Assembly: GCA_044598425.1 (NCBI GenBank)
Contig: CP172536.1
Span: 682,001-746,000 of the forward strand
DNA: 64,000 nt
Origin: JAEVLT01 sp044598425
Lineage (GTDB): Bacteria > Bacillota > Bacilli > Bacillales > Cytobacillaceae
Reading direction: 5' to 3'
Shown: piece after piece, positions 24,781 through 33,239 of the stretch
How positions within the stretch are numbered: position 1 is the first letter of the stretch
Layout: every line of letters begins with the position of its first letter
The notes under the pieces: model-generated
Seen by the model: the letters and a program-made list of their open reading frames with translations, nothing else
Database searches by the model: none
Told to the model about the DNA's origin: nothing
Program-made: the position numbers and the translations under genes

Positions 24781-25863
24781 GTGGAACAAGGATACCTTAC
24801 TTTGGAAACGGGAGAAGTTTTTGAAGGAACGTTAATCGGGGCATGCAAGGATTCATTTGGAGAGGTCGTATTTAACACAAGCATGACAGGTTACCAGGAA
24901 ATTATCACTGACCCTTCCTATGCAGGGCAGATTATAACATTTTGCTATCCGATTATCGGAAACTATGGAATCAATTCACTGGATGATGAAAGCATTGCGC
25001 CTTCGTTATCCGGTGTGATTATCAGCGATTTATGCGAGACACCAAGCCACTATCAATCAATTGAAAAATTCTCTGAAAAACTAAGCAAGGCTGGTGTGTC
25101 CGGGCTAGCCGGTGTAGATACACGGCTGCTTGTAAAAACGATCCGCAGTCGCGGTACTGTAAAGGCAATAATCAGCCACAACAAAATTGACTCGTCCGCC
25201 TTTTCTGCGCCAGCAGATCAGCCGTTTTGGGTTGCTCAAGTATCCTCTAAAAACGCAGTTACGTACAAAAATAGTGGTCCCCATGTTGTGCTGATGGACT
25301 TTGGCTATAAAAAATCCATTTTAACTGCACTTTTAGAAGAAAACTGCACGGTTACCGTCGTACCTTACAATACGACTTTTGAACAAGTAAAAGCTTTGTC
25401 TCCTGATGGGGTGTTATTCAGCAACGGTCCAAGTGATCCGATGGAGCTTAAGCCATGGCTCCCTGAAATTAAGAAGATGACGGAGCACTTTCCTTCGTTA
25501 GGAATTTGTCTTGGCCACCAGTTAATCGCTCTTGCATACGGAGCGAAAACGAAAAAGCTCGCATATGGTCATCGCGGCGCGAACCATCCGGTGAAGGAAC
25601 TACTGACAGGCAAAGTGAAAATTACAGCTCAGAACCACAGCTATGTTGTGATGGATGAAAGCATTAACCAACAGGTATTTGACATCACTTACCGAAACGT
25701 CAATGATCAGTCAATCGAAGGCTTAAAACATGTTCGCTATCCGATCCAGACTGTACAATTTCATCCTGAGGCCCATCCAGGACCAAGCGATACAGCGCAT
25801 ATCTTAACTGACTTTGTAAAACAGATTAGTTCTTTAGGAGAGACTCGTTATGCCATTAGATAA
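24781..25863 (+). CDS. carA: Carbamoyl-phosphate synthase small subunit (arginine-linked)
   Basis: This 360-residue glutaminase subunit supplies ammonia to CarB. The N-terminal CPSase domain (about 1-130; TSMTGYQEI, SGVIISDL) precedes a class I glutamine amidotransferase domain with catalytic Cys in GICLGHQ, and His and Glu in QFHPEAHPGP. Its place between argD and argF marks it as the arginine-specific copy (B. subtilis CarA/ArgA type), distinct from the pyrimidine PyrAA. The GTG start at 24781 follows an AAGAAAGG region. Its end overlaps carB by 14 bases. Confidence 0.92.
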   Translation: MEQGYLTLETGEVFEGTLIGACKDSFGEVVFNTSMTGYQEIITDPSYAGQIITFCYPIIGNYGINSLDDESIAPSLSGVIISDLCETPSHYQSIEKFSEKLSKAGVSGLAGVDTRLLVKTIRSRGTVKAIISHNKIDSSAFSAPADQPFWVAQVSSKNAVTYKNSGPHVVLMDFGYKKSILTALLEENCTVTVVPYNTTFEQVKALSPDGVLFSNGPSDPMELKPWLPEIKKMTEHFPSLGICLGHQLIALAYGAKTKKLAYGHRGANHPVKELLTGKVKITAQNHSYVVMDESINQQVFDITYRNVNDQSIEGLKHVRYPIQTVQFHPEAHPGPSDTAHILTDFVKQISSLGETRYAIR

Positions 25864-28800
25864 AAATTTGAAAAAAGTGCTTGTGATCGGATCAGGCCCG
25901 ATCGTGATTGGGCAGGCTGCGGAGTTTGATTATGCTGGAACGCAGGCCTGCATTGCTTTAAAAGAAGAGGGGATTGAAGTTGTCCTGGTCAACAATAATC
26001 CAGCGACAATTATGACGGATGAAGCCGTTGCTGATAAAGTATACATGGAACCGCTCACGGTTGAAACGATCGATAAAATAATCGAAAAAGAAAAGCCTGA
26101 TGGCATGATTGGGACGCTGGGCGGGCAAACAGGACTTAATTTGGCCGTTCAGCTTTTTGAACAGCAAATTTTACAAAAACATGGAGTTAAACTGCTCGGA
26201 ACATCGGTCGATTCCATTAAAAAAGGTGAGGATAGGGAAAAATTCCGCAGCCTTATGCTTGAAATCAGCGAGCCCATTCCAGAATCGAGCATCATCCACA
26301 GCTTTGAGGAAGGTGTCCGCTTTGTCGAAGAAATTGGCTATCCTGTGATTGTTCGTCCTGCCTATACACTTGGAGGCGAGGGCGGCGGTTTTGCCCATAA
26401 CGAAGAAGAGCTGGAAGTTGTTCTGAAAAAAGGTTTAGCTGCAAGTCCAATCCATCAAGTTCTTTTAGAAAGAAGCATTAAAGGCTGGAAGGAAATTGAA
26501 TATGAAGTCATGCGTGATGCCAATGATACATGCATTATTGTCTGCAATATGGAAAACATGGATCCAGTCGGCGTTCACACCGGAGATTCGATTGTTGTGG
26601 CTCCGTCGCAGACGTTAACGGATGTGCAGTATCAAATGCTTCGCGACGCATCCATTAAAGTAATTAGAGAACTTGAGATCATTGGCGGCTGCAATATTCA
26701 ATTTGCCCTTCATCCCGAATCCAATCAATACTATATCATTGAAGTGAATCCAAGGGTCAGCCGTTCATCGGCCCTTGCCTCAAAAGCAACAGGGTATCCG
26801 ATTGCCAGAATGGCGGCAAAATGCTCGATCGGCTATCATTTGGATGAAATTATCAACCCAATTACCGGTAACACGTTCGCTTCGTTTGAGCCGGCAATTG
26901 ATTACATTGTTGTTAAATTACCGCGTTTCCCGTTTGACAAATTTCCTGAAGCAAACCGCACGCTTGGGACTCAGATGAAAGCAACGGGTGAAGTTATGGC
27001 GATTGAGCGGACATTTGAAGGGGCTTTAAACAAAGCGGTCCGTTCACTCGAGCTGAATATCTTCGGCCTATCCAATCATGAATTTGCGAAAAACCTTGAT
27101 ACGGAAAGTTTGACAGCAAGGCTGGAAACGGCCAACGATCAGCGGTTATTTATGATTGCCGAAGCGTTCCGCCGCGAAATTCCGCTTGAAAAAATTCGCC
27201 AGCTTACGCAAATTGATCGATGGTTTTTGAGCAAAATAAAAGCGATTGTCGAGTTAGAACAGCAGCTGTCAGCCTATCCTTGGCCTGAGGTTCCCGTATC
27301 CTTGCTTAAAGCAGCAAAGCGCAGCAATGTATCGGATCGTCTGCTGGCGAAGATTTATGCTATTTCTGAAAAACAAATCCGCATGAAATGGAAAGAACTG
27401 AATTGGGGACCTGGCTATAAGATGGTTGATACATGTTCAGCTGAGTTTGATGCAGCCACTCCTTATTACTATTCCACTTGGCAAGGGTTCGACGAAGTGG
27501 AAGTGTCAGACAAAAAGAAAATTTTGGTTATTGGCTCCGGTCCAATTCGCATCGGTCAAGGTATCGAATTTGATTACTGTTCCGTGCATGCGGCTAAAGC
27601 AATCAGGAAAATGGGCTTTGAAGCAATTGTTATCAATAATAATCCGGAAACGGTCAGCACGGATTTTTCTGTTGCGGAACGCCTTTACTTTGAGCCGCTG
27701 GCTGTCGAAGATGTTCTGAATGTTATTGAAAAAGAAAAAGTCGATGGTGTGCTGATCCAATTTGGCGGCCAGACAGCCATCAATATTGCGCATGCTTTGG
27801 AGGAAGAAGGCGTTAAAATTTTAGGAACGGCTGTCGATAATGTTGATCGACTGGAAGACCGCGAGGAATTTTACCAATTGCTTGAGGGCTTGGCAATTCC
27901 GCATATTGAAGGTGAAATTGCTGCCCATTCTGAACATCTTCTCGAAGCTGCCGAAAAGCTGGGCTTTCCGGTTTTAGTCCGTCCATCGTATGTTATAGGC
28001 GGACAGTCGATGTTTACCTTCTATTCAAAAGAAGAATTAAACCACTATGTAGACCAGATTGAGAAAAATGCCTATGATCAAATGTGGCCGCTACTGGTTG
28101 ACCGATTCGTACCGGGGCTTGAATGTGAAATGGATGTCGTGAGCGATGGACAGGAAATTCTCGTTCCTGGGATCTTCGAGCATATTGAAAGAGCTGGTGT
28201 TCATTCAGGTGACAGCATCTCGATTTTCCCGCCGCTGACGATAGCGCCTGAGATAAAGGATACATTAATTGATTATGCAGAAAGAATTGCTAAAGCATTG
28301 CCACTTGTAGGGATCATGAATATCCAATTCGTTATCCATGATGGAAAGGTCTATGTTCTTGAAGTGAATCCGCGCTCGTCGAGAACCGTTCCGATTATTA
28401 GCAAAGTAACAGGTGCGCCGATGATCGAGTGGGCAACGAAGGTTCAATTGGGAGCATCTGTAAGCACGTTTAGCGCTCAACAAGGACTGCTTGAAGAACC
28501 AGGTTATTTTTCGGTTAAAAAGCCAGTCTTCTCCTCTGGAAAGTTAAAAGGTGTTGATCCGATTCTTGGCCCTGAAATGAAATCAACCGGCGAAGTGCTT
28601 GGCCTTGGTTCTACATTCCAAGAGGCGCTTGACAAAACGGTGCTATTAGCCGATCAGCCTGCAAGTGAGAAGATGATCTTATGCTCTATTTCTGATCGGG
28701 CGAAAGAAGAAAGCCTCCCAGTTATTCAAACGCTGGCAAAGCAATCATGCCGGCTTGCAGCAACGGAAGGAACAGCAGACTTTTTGGAAAAGAACGGCAT

Positions 28801-29071
28801 TTCCGTTGAAAAAATAATCAAAAATGATCAACAGCTGATCGGCCTCTTTAAAAAGCAAGAAGTTGGTCTTGTAATCAATATTCCGAACCAAGGGCGCGAT
28901 GACCGCAAATTTGGCTTCGCGATCCGTGAACAGGCCACCCGCTTTACGATTCCATCTTTTACCCATTTAGATACAGTAAAGGCGATTATTGGTTTGTGGA
29001 AGCAATCCCCTCATAAAGCAGCCGTAAGAACGGTTGGGGAATACTATCAAATGGAAAAAAGCTTATCCTAG
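25850..29071 (+). CDS. carB: Carbamoyl-phosphate synthase large subunit (arginine-linked)
   Basis: This 1073-residue protein makes carbamoyl phosphate from bicarbonate, ammonia and two ATP. It shows the internal duplication: GSGPIVIGQAAEFDYAG at about residue 14 and GSGPIRIGQGIEFDYCS at about residue 563, each followed by an ATP-grasp domain, then an allosteric MGS-like domain from about 930. The ATG follows TTAGGAGAG inside the end of carA. Full length, with no break. The reaction product feeds ArgF directly downstream. Confidence 0.94.
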   Translation: MPLDKNLKKVLVIGSGPIVIGQAAEFDYAGTQACIALKEEGIEVVLVNNNPATIMTDEAVADKVYMEPLTVETIDKIIEKEKPDGMIGTLGGQTGLNLAVQLFEQQILQKHGVKLLGTSVDSIKKGEDREKFRSLMLEISEPIPESSIIHSFEEGVRFVEEIGYPVIVRPAYTLGGEGGGFAHNEEELEVVLKKGLAASPIHQVLLERSIKGWKEIEYEVMRDANDTCIIVCNMENMDPVGVHTGDSIVVAPSQTLTDVQYQMLRDASIKVIRELEIIGGCNIQFALHPESNQYYIIEVNPRVSRSSALASKATGYPIARMAAKCSIGYHLDEIINPITGNTFASFEPAIDYIVVKLPRFPFDKFPEANRTLGTQMKATGEVMAIERTFEGALNKAVRSLELNIFGLSNHEFAKNLDTESLTARLETANDQRLFMIAEAFRREIPLEKIRQLTQIDRWFLSKIKAIVELEQQLSAYPWPEVPVSLLKAAKRSNVSDRLLAKIYAISEKQIRMKWKELNWGPGYKMVDTCSAEFDAATPYYYSTWQGFDEVEVSDKKKILVIGSGPIRIGQGIEFDYCSVHAAKAIRKMGFEAIVINNNPETVSTDFSVAERLYFEPLAVEDVLNVIEKEKVDGVLIQFGGQTAINIAHALEEEGVKILGTAVDNVDRLEDREEFYQLLEGLAIPHIEGEIAAHSEHLLEAAEKLGFPVLVRPSYVIGGQSMFTFYSKEELNHYVDQIEKNAYDQMWPLLVDRFVPGLECEMDVVSDGQEILVPGIFEHIERAGVHSGDSISIFPPLTIAPEIKDTLIDYAERIAKALPLVGIMNIQFVIHDGKVYVLEVNPRSSRTVPIISKVTGAPMIEWATKVQLGASVSTFSAQQGLLEEPGYFSVKKPVFSSGKLKGVDPILGPEMKSTGEVLGLGSTFQEALDKTVLLADQPASEKMILCSISDRAKEESLPVIQTLAKQSCRLAATEGTADFLEKNGISVEKIIKNDQQLIGLFKKQEVGLVINIPNQGRDDRKFGFAIREQATRFTIPSFTHLDTVKAIIGLWKQSPHKAAVRTVGEYYQMEKSLS

Positions 29072-29082
29072 GGGGAGTTTAC

Positions 29083-30066
29083 ATGCAAAAGACAATGAAA
29101 CCGATTGAAATAGAAGATTTAAACAGCGAGCTGTTGCAGGGGAAAGACTTCCTGCAGCTTGCTGATTTTTCGCCGGCAGAAATCACGTATTTGCTTGAAA
29201 CGGCGCAGGAGTTAAAAGCAATGCAAAAGCAAGGGAAGCCGCATCCCTTTTTAAACGGGAAAGTGCTGGGGATGATTTTTGAAAAATCATCAACAAGAAC
29301 CCGCGTTTCCTTTGAAGTCGGGATGCTCCAGCTTGGCGGCCATGCGATTTTTTTAAGCTCGAAAGATATTCAGCTTGGCAGAGGCGAGTCCATTTCCGAT
29401 ACGGCAAAAGTTTTATCACGCTACGTTGACGGCATCATGATCCGCACTTTTTCCCACCATTCTGTCGAAGAACTTGCTCAGCACGCAACGATTCCGGTCA
29501 TTAACGGACTGACCGATTTGCAGCATCCTACACAGGTTATGGCTGATCTCTTAACCATTTTAGAACATAAAGGGAAATTGGCTGGATTAAAGATATGCTA
29601 TCTTGGTGATGGAAATAACAATATGGCTCACTCGTTACTTGAGGGAGCTGCGAAAACAGGCATGCATATTTCAATTGCAAGTCCAAAGGGATATTTGCCA
29701 AACGAGGAAATTGTTGCAAAAGCAAAGAAACATGCTGAAATGACAGGCGGCTCGATTGCGATTTGCCACGATCCGAAAGAAGGAGTCAGCGGCGCGGACG
29801 TTGTTGTAACGGATGTATGGGCGAGCATGGGTCAGGAAGCGGAGCAGCAAAAAAGAATCGAAGACTTAAAGGCGTATCAAGTGAACGAAGATTTATGCGC
29901 AAATGCGAAAGAAGACTTTATTTTTCTGCATTGCCTGCCGGCTCACCGCGGCGAAGAAGTAACAGCGGAGATCATCGATGGCCCGCATTCTGTTGTGTTT
30001 GATGAAGCGGAAAACCGTCTTCATGCGCAAAAAGCGATTTTAAAAATTTTACTAAATAGGTTGTAA
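29083..30066 (+). CDS. argF: Ornithine carbamoyltransferase
   Basis: This 327-residue enzyme joins ornithine and carbamoyl phosphate to citrulline. The carbamoyl phosphate site is SSTRTRVSFE, the region HPTQVMADL follows, and the ornithine site is HCLPAHRG. It is the last gene of the argC operon; carB ends 11 bases upstream. No strong terminator is evident behind it, so some readthrough into argG is possible. Confidence 0.93.
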   Translation: MQKTMKPIEIEDLNSELLQGKDFLQLADFSPAEITYLLETAQELKAMQKQGKPHPFLNGKVLGMIFEKSSTRTRVSFEVGMLQLGGHAIFLSSKDIQLGRGESISDTAKVLSRYVDGIMIRTFSHHSVEELAQHATIPVINGLTDLQHPTQVMADLLTILEHKGKLAGLKICYLGDGNNNMAHSLLEGAAKTGMHISIASPKGYLPNEEIVAKAKKHAEMTGGSIAICHDPKEGVSGADVVVTDVWASMGQEAEQQKRIEDLKAYQVNEDLCANAKEDFIFLHCLPAHRGEEVTAEIIDGPHSVVFDEAENRLHAQKAILKILLNRL

Positions 30067-30094
30067 TAAAGAACTAACTTTGAAAAGAATTGAA

Positions 30095-30170
30095 AATGAA
30101 TAAATATTTCAACATATATAGAAAAAAAGTACTAGCAATTTCTATGCGATTGGATGTATAATAATTCTAA
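30095..30170 (+). promoter_or_regulatory. argG promoter region with ARG-box candidates
   Basis: TGTATAATAATTCT (30155-30168) fits the ARG box with one departure and contains a TATAAT (30157-30162) that is a likely -10. A second palindromic site, TGAATAAATATTTCA (30097-30111), resembles a box with one extra base. Together they suggest a repressible promoter separate from the argC operon. The -35 is poor. Confidence 0.5.
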
Positions 30171-30210
30171 CGAATGAATTTTAATACAAAAATTGCGAGG
30201 GGACAGTAAA

Positions 30211-31422
30211 ATGTCAAAAGAGAAAATTGTTTTAGCCTATTCAGGCGGTTTAGATACATCTGTTTCAGTGAAATGGATTCAAGAAAAATATGGATATGAT
30301 GTCATTGCACTCGGTCTTGATGTTGGTGAAGGCAAGGATCTTGAAGCAATCAAAAATAAGGCGCTAAATGTCGGTGCTGTTAAAGCTTATATGGTGGATG
30401 CGAAAGAAATGCTGGCTAAGGACTATTTACTGCCGGCGTTAAAAGCAAATTGCCTTTACGAAGGAAAATATCCTCTATCTTCTGCATTATCCCGTCCGTT
30501 AATTTCAAAGTTATTAGTGGATGTTGCTGAACAAGAAGGAGCGGTTGCTGTTGCCCACGGCTGCACAGGGAAAGGAAACGACCAAGTTCGTTTTGAAGTA
30601 TCGATCCAGGCTCTCAATCCGAACCTCAAAATCGTTGCTCCTGTGCGTGAGTGGGGAATGACACGCGATGAAGAAATCGCTTATGCAGAAAAAAATGGTA
30701 TTCCGATCCCGGTTAATTTAGATAATCCATTCTCGATTGATGCAAATATTTGGGGCCGCGCTTGTGAAGCAGGTGTACTAGAAAACCCGTGGGCTGAGGC
30801 TCCGGAAGCGGCATTTGATTGGACAAATCCGATTGAGTTGACACCGGACGCGGCGGAATACATTGAGATTGAATTTGAGCAAGGCGTTCCAGTTGCACTT
30901 AACGGTGAAAAACTTTTGCTCGTTCAATTGATTGAAACGTTAAATCAGCTTGGCGGAAAGCATGGAGTCGGCCGAATCGACCATATTGAAAATCGACTTG
31001 TCGGGATTAAATCGCGTGAAGTGTATGAAAATCCAGCAGCATTAATTTTAATTAACGCCCATAAAGAATTGGAGTTTCTGACATTGCCTCGCGAAGTAAC
31101 CCAATTTAAAACCCAAATTGACCAGCAGATGGCAAAAATTATTTACGAAGGTCTTTGGTATTCCCCATTAAAAGCGGCACTGGAAGCCTTTATTGAAGAA
31201 ACGCAAAAAGTGGTTTCGGGAACCATCCGCGTTAAGCTTTTTAAAGGCAATCATACTGTTGTAGGCAGAAAGTCTGTCCACAGCCTTTACAATGAAGAAC
31301 TGGCAACCTACACGAAAGGTGATGCATTTGACCATAATGCAGCAGTAGGTTTTATTAAGCTTTGGGGTCTGCCAACAAAAGTCTATTCGGAAGTCAATCA
31401 AAAGGAAACCATTTTAAAATAA
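30211..31422 (+). CDS. argG: Argininosuccinate synthase
   Basis: This 403-residue ligase joins citrulline and aspartate using ATP. The PP-loop is AYSGGLDTS at the N-terminus; GCTGKGNDQVRFE and the SIDANIWGRACEAG region are typical. The ATG at 30211 follows GCGAGGGG by about 9 bases, whereas the open frame reaches an unsupported TTG at 30193. In B. subtilis argG and argH are away from argC-F; here they follow directly. Confidence 0.93.
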   Translation: MSKEKIVLAYSGGLDTSVSVKWIQEKYGYDVIALGLDVGEGKDLEAIKNKALNVGAVKAYMVDAKEMLAKDYLLPALKANCLYEGKYPLSSALSRPLISKLLVDVAEQEGAVAVAHGCTGKGNDQVRFEVSIQALNPNLKIVAPVREWGMTRDEEIAYAEKNGIPIPVNLDNPFSIDANIWGRACEAGVLENPWAEAPEAAFDWTNPIELTPDAAEYIEIEFEQGVPVALNGEKLLLVQLIETLNQLGGKHGVGRIDHIENRLVGIKSREVYENPAALILINAHKELEFLTLPREVTQFKTQIDQQMAKIIYEGLWYSPLKAALEAFIEETQKVVSGTIRVKLFKGNHTVVGRKSVHSLYNEELATYTKGDAFDHNAAVGFIKLWGLPTKVYSEVNQKETILK

Positions 31423-31496
31423 AAGCATAGAGCACCCGTCTATCGGCGCTCGGAGCTAGACAGTAGACTCAGTTCAAAGATAATAAAATTACGGTG

Positions 31497-31521
31497 TGCC
31501 CTCGAAATATTTTCGAGGGCA
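31497..31521. other. Perfect hairpin in the argG-argH spacer
   Basis: TGCCCTCGAAA and TTTCGAGGGCA form a perfect 11-bp stem with a 3-base loop. No T-run follows on the plus strand, so it looks like an mRNA processing or stability element rather than a terminator. Just before it, 31436-31462 resembles, in reverse, part of the Bacillaceae dispersed repeat found elsewhere in the window. Confidence 0.6.
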
Positions 31522-31552
31522 AACTGCTTATCGTATATAGGAGGAGCAAAAA

Positions 31553-32929
31553 ATGTCAAAGTTATGGGGCGGGCGCTTTACAAAGGAAACGAATAAGCTG
31601 GTAGAAGAATTTACCGCATCGATTTCTTTTGATCAAAAGCTGGCAAAAGAAGACATTGCAGGAAGCCTGGCACATGTGCAAATGTTGGGTGAATGCGGCA
31701 TTATTCCCGCAGATGATGCAGAGAAAATTAAGGCTGGCCTTCTTGAGATCAAAACAATGATTGAAAATAAGGAGATAGAATTTTTAGTTGAAGATGAAGA
31801 TATTCACATGAATATTGAAAAGCTATTGATCGAAAAAGTCGGTCCAGTCGGCGGCAAACTGCATACTGGCAGAAGCCGCAATGACCAGGTTGCGACCGAT
31901 ATGCACCTTTATTTGCGCACAAAAACAACCGAACTCATTACGTTGGTAGAGAAAGTGCAGCAAGCATTAATGGAGCAGGCTAAGGAGAATATTCAAACAT
32001 TGATTCCCGGCTATACACACCTCCAACGTGCTCAGCCTGTTTCATTCGCGCATCATTTGATGGCGTACTTTTGGATGTTTGAGCGCGACAAGGAGAGATT
32101 GATCGATAGTTTAAAGCGAGTCAATTGGCTGCCGCTTGGTTCCGGTGCGTTAGCGGGGACAACTTTTCCGATTAATCGTAAACGAGTAGCGGAGATACTT
32201 GGTTTTGAAACAATTTATCCGAACAGCATGGACGCGGTAAGTGACCGTGATTTTATTTTAGAATTTTTATCGATCGGCTCGATTATTATGACGCATATCT
32301 CCCGCTTTTCCGAAGAGCTTGTTCTTTGGTCAAGCCAGGAATTTCAATTTATTGAGCTGGACGATTCTTTCTGCACCGGTTCAAGCATTATGCCGCAAAA
32401 GAAGAACCCTGACGTGCCTGAGCTGCTAAGAGGGAAAACAGGCAGAACCTACGGGAACCTGATCGGTCTTTTGACAGTGTTAAAAGGGCTGCCGCTTGCT
32501 TACAATAAAGATTTGCAGGAAGACAAAGAGGGCATGTTTGATACGGTAGAAACCCTTGAAGGCTCATTGAAGCTTTTAGCCCCAATGGTTGCGACGATGA
32601 AAGTCAATACGGAAGTAATGCGCAAAGCGATCAACAATGATTTTTCGAATGCAACGGATATTGCTGACTATTTAGTCCGCAAAGGCCTGCCGTTCCGGGA
32701 AGCACATGAAATTATCGGAAAAATCGTCCTTTACGCGATTTTGCAGCAGAAATTTTTGCTTGATTTAAGCTTTGAAGAATACAAGCAATTCAGTCCTTTA
32801 TTTGAAGAAGATATTTATGAAGTGCTGGCCCCGGAACACGTCGTTGCGGTCCGCAGCAGCTTTGGCGGCACTGCCCCGGAACAAGTAAAGGAACAAATTC
32901 AATTAGCGGAAGCAAAGCTGGAAAAATAA
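31553..32929 (+). CDS. argH: Argininosuccinate lyase
   Basis: This 458-residue enzyme of the fumarase/aspartase superfamily splits argininosuccinate into arginine and fumarate, the last step. The signature GSSIMPQKKNPD is present, as are HTGRSRNDQVATD and GYTHLQRAQPVSFAHH with its catalytic His. The start WGGRFTK is typical. TAGGAGGAGC lies before the ATG. It completes all enzymes from glutamate to arginine in this cluster; fumarate produced here can feed the Fe-S fumarase encoded near the window's left end. Confidence 0.94.
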   Translation: MSKLWGGRFTKETNKLVEEFTASISFDQKLAKEDIAGSLAHVQMLGECGIIPADDAEKIKAGLLEIKTMIENKEIEFLVEDEDIHMNIEKLLIEKVGPVGGKLHTGRSRNDQVATDMHLYLRTKTTELITLVEKVQQALMEQAKENIQTLIPGYTHLQRAQPVSFAHHLMAYFWMFERDKERLIDSLKRVNWLPLGSGALAGTTFPINRKRVAEILGFETIYPNSMDAVSDRDFILEFLSIGSIIMTHISRFSEELVLWSSQEFQFIELDDSFCTGSSIMPQKKNPDVPELLRGKTGRTYGNLIGLLTVLKGLPLAYNKDLQEDKEGMFDTVETLEGSLKLLAPMVATMKVNTEVMRKAINNDFSNATDIADYLVRKGLPFREAHEIIGKIVLYAILQQKFLLDLSFEEYKQFSPLFEEDIYEVLAPEHVVAVRSSFGGTAPEQVKEQIQLAEAKLEK

Positions 32930-32966
32930 ATTTTTAAATCGGACTTGCGTAAAATTTTAAAAAATA

Positions 32967-32995
32967 TTGACATACCTCATTAATTGTTCTAATAT
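32967..32995 (+). promoter_or_regulatory. Promoter of the SAM-riboswitch/hom transcript
   Basis: A perfect TTGACA (32967-32972) and a TAATAT (32990-32995) are separated by 17 bases, about 45 bases ahead of the riboswitch. Confidence 0.7.
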
Positions 32996-33041
32996 GTTTT
33001 TTATATATTATCGAAGGTAAATGAAAACAATTCAATAAATA

Positions 33042-33152
33042 CTCTTATCCAGAGCGGCGGAGGGACTAGGCCCGATGAAGCCCGGCAACCTTCAAGGTAT
33101 TCCTTGAAAAGGTGCTAATTCCTGCAGGTTTTTAAAACCTGAAAGATAAGAG
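33042..33152 (+). ncRNA. SAM-I (S-box) riboswitch aptamer
   Basis: The P1 helix is CTCTTATC (33042-33049) with GATAAGAG (33145-33152). Between them are the invariant S-box pieces AGAGCGGCGGAGGGAC, GGCCCGATGAAGCCCGGCAACC and AAGGTGCTAATTCC. The 3' strand of P1 (AAGAGG) can also pair with CCTCTT in the following terminator, giving the antiterminator. High S-adenosylmethionine should therefore stop transcription before hom. Confidence 0.95.
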
Positions 33153-33160
33153 GAGGAAAA

Positions 33161-33190
33161 AGCCCTCTTCTTATGAAGAGGGCTTTTTTT
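33161..33190 (+). terminator. Riboswitch terminator
   Basis: AGCCCTCTTC and GAAGAGGGCT form a perfect 10-bp stem with loop TTAT and a run of seven Ts. Confidence 0.93.
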
Positions 33191-33239
33191 AAAATAAATG
33201 TAAGAAGGAAAAACAGCTGAAATGAAAGGGTGCGGGACG

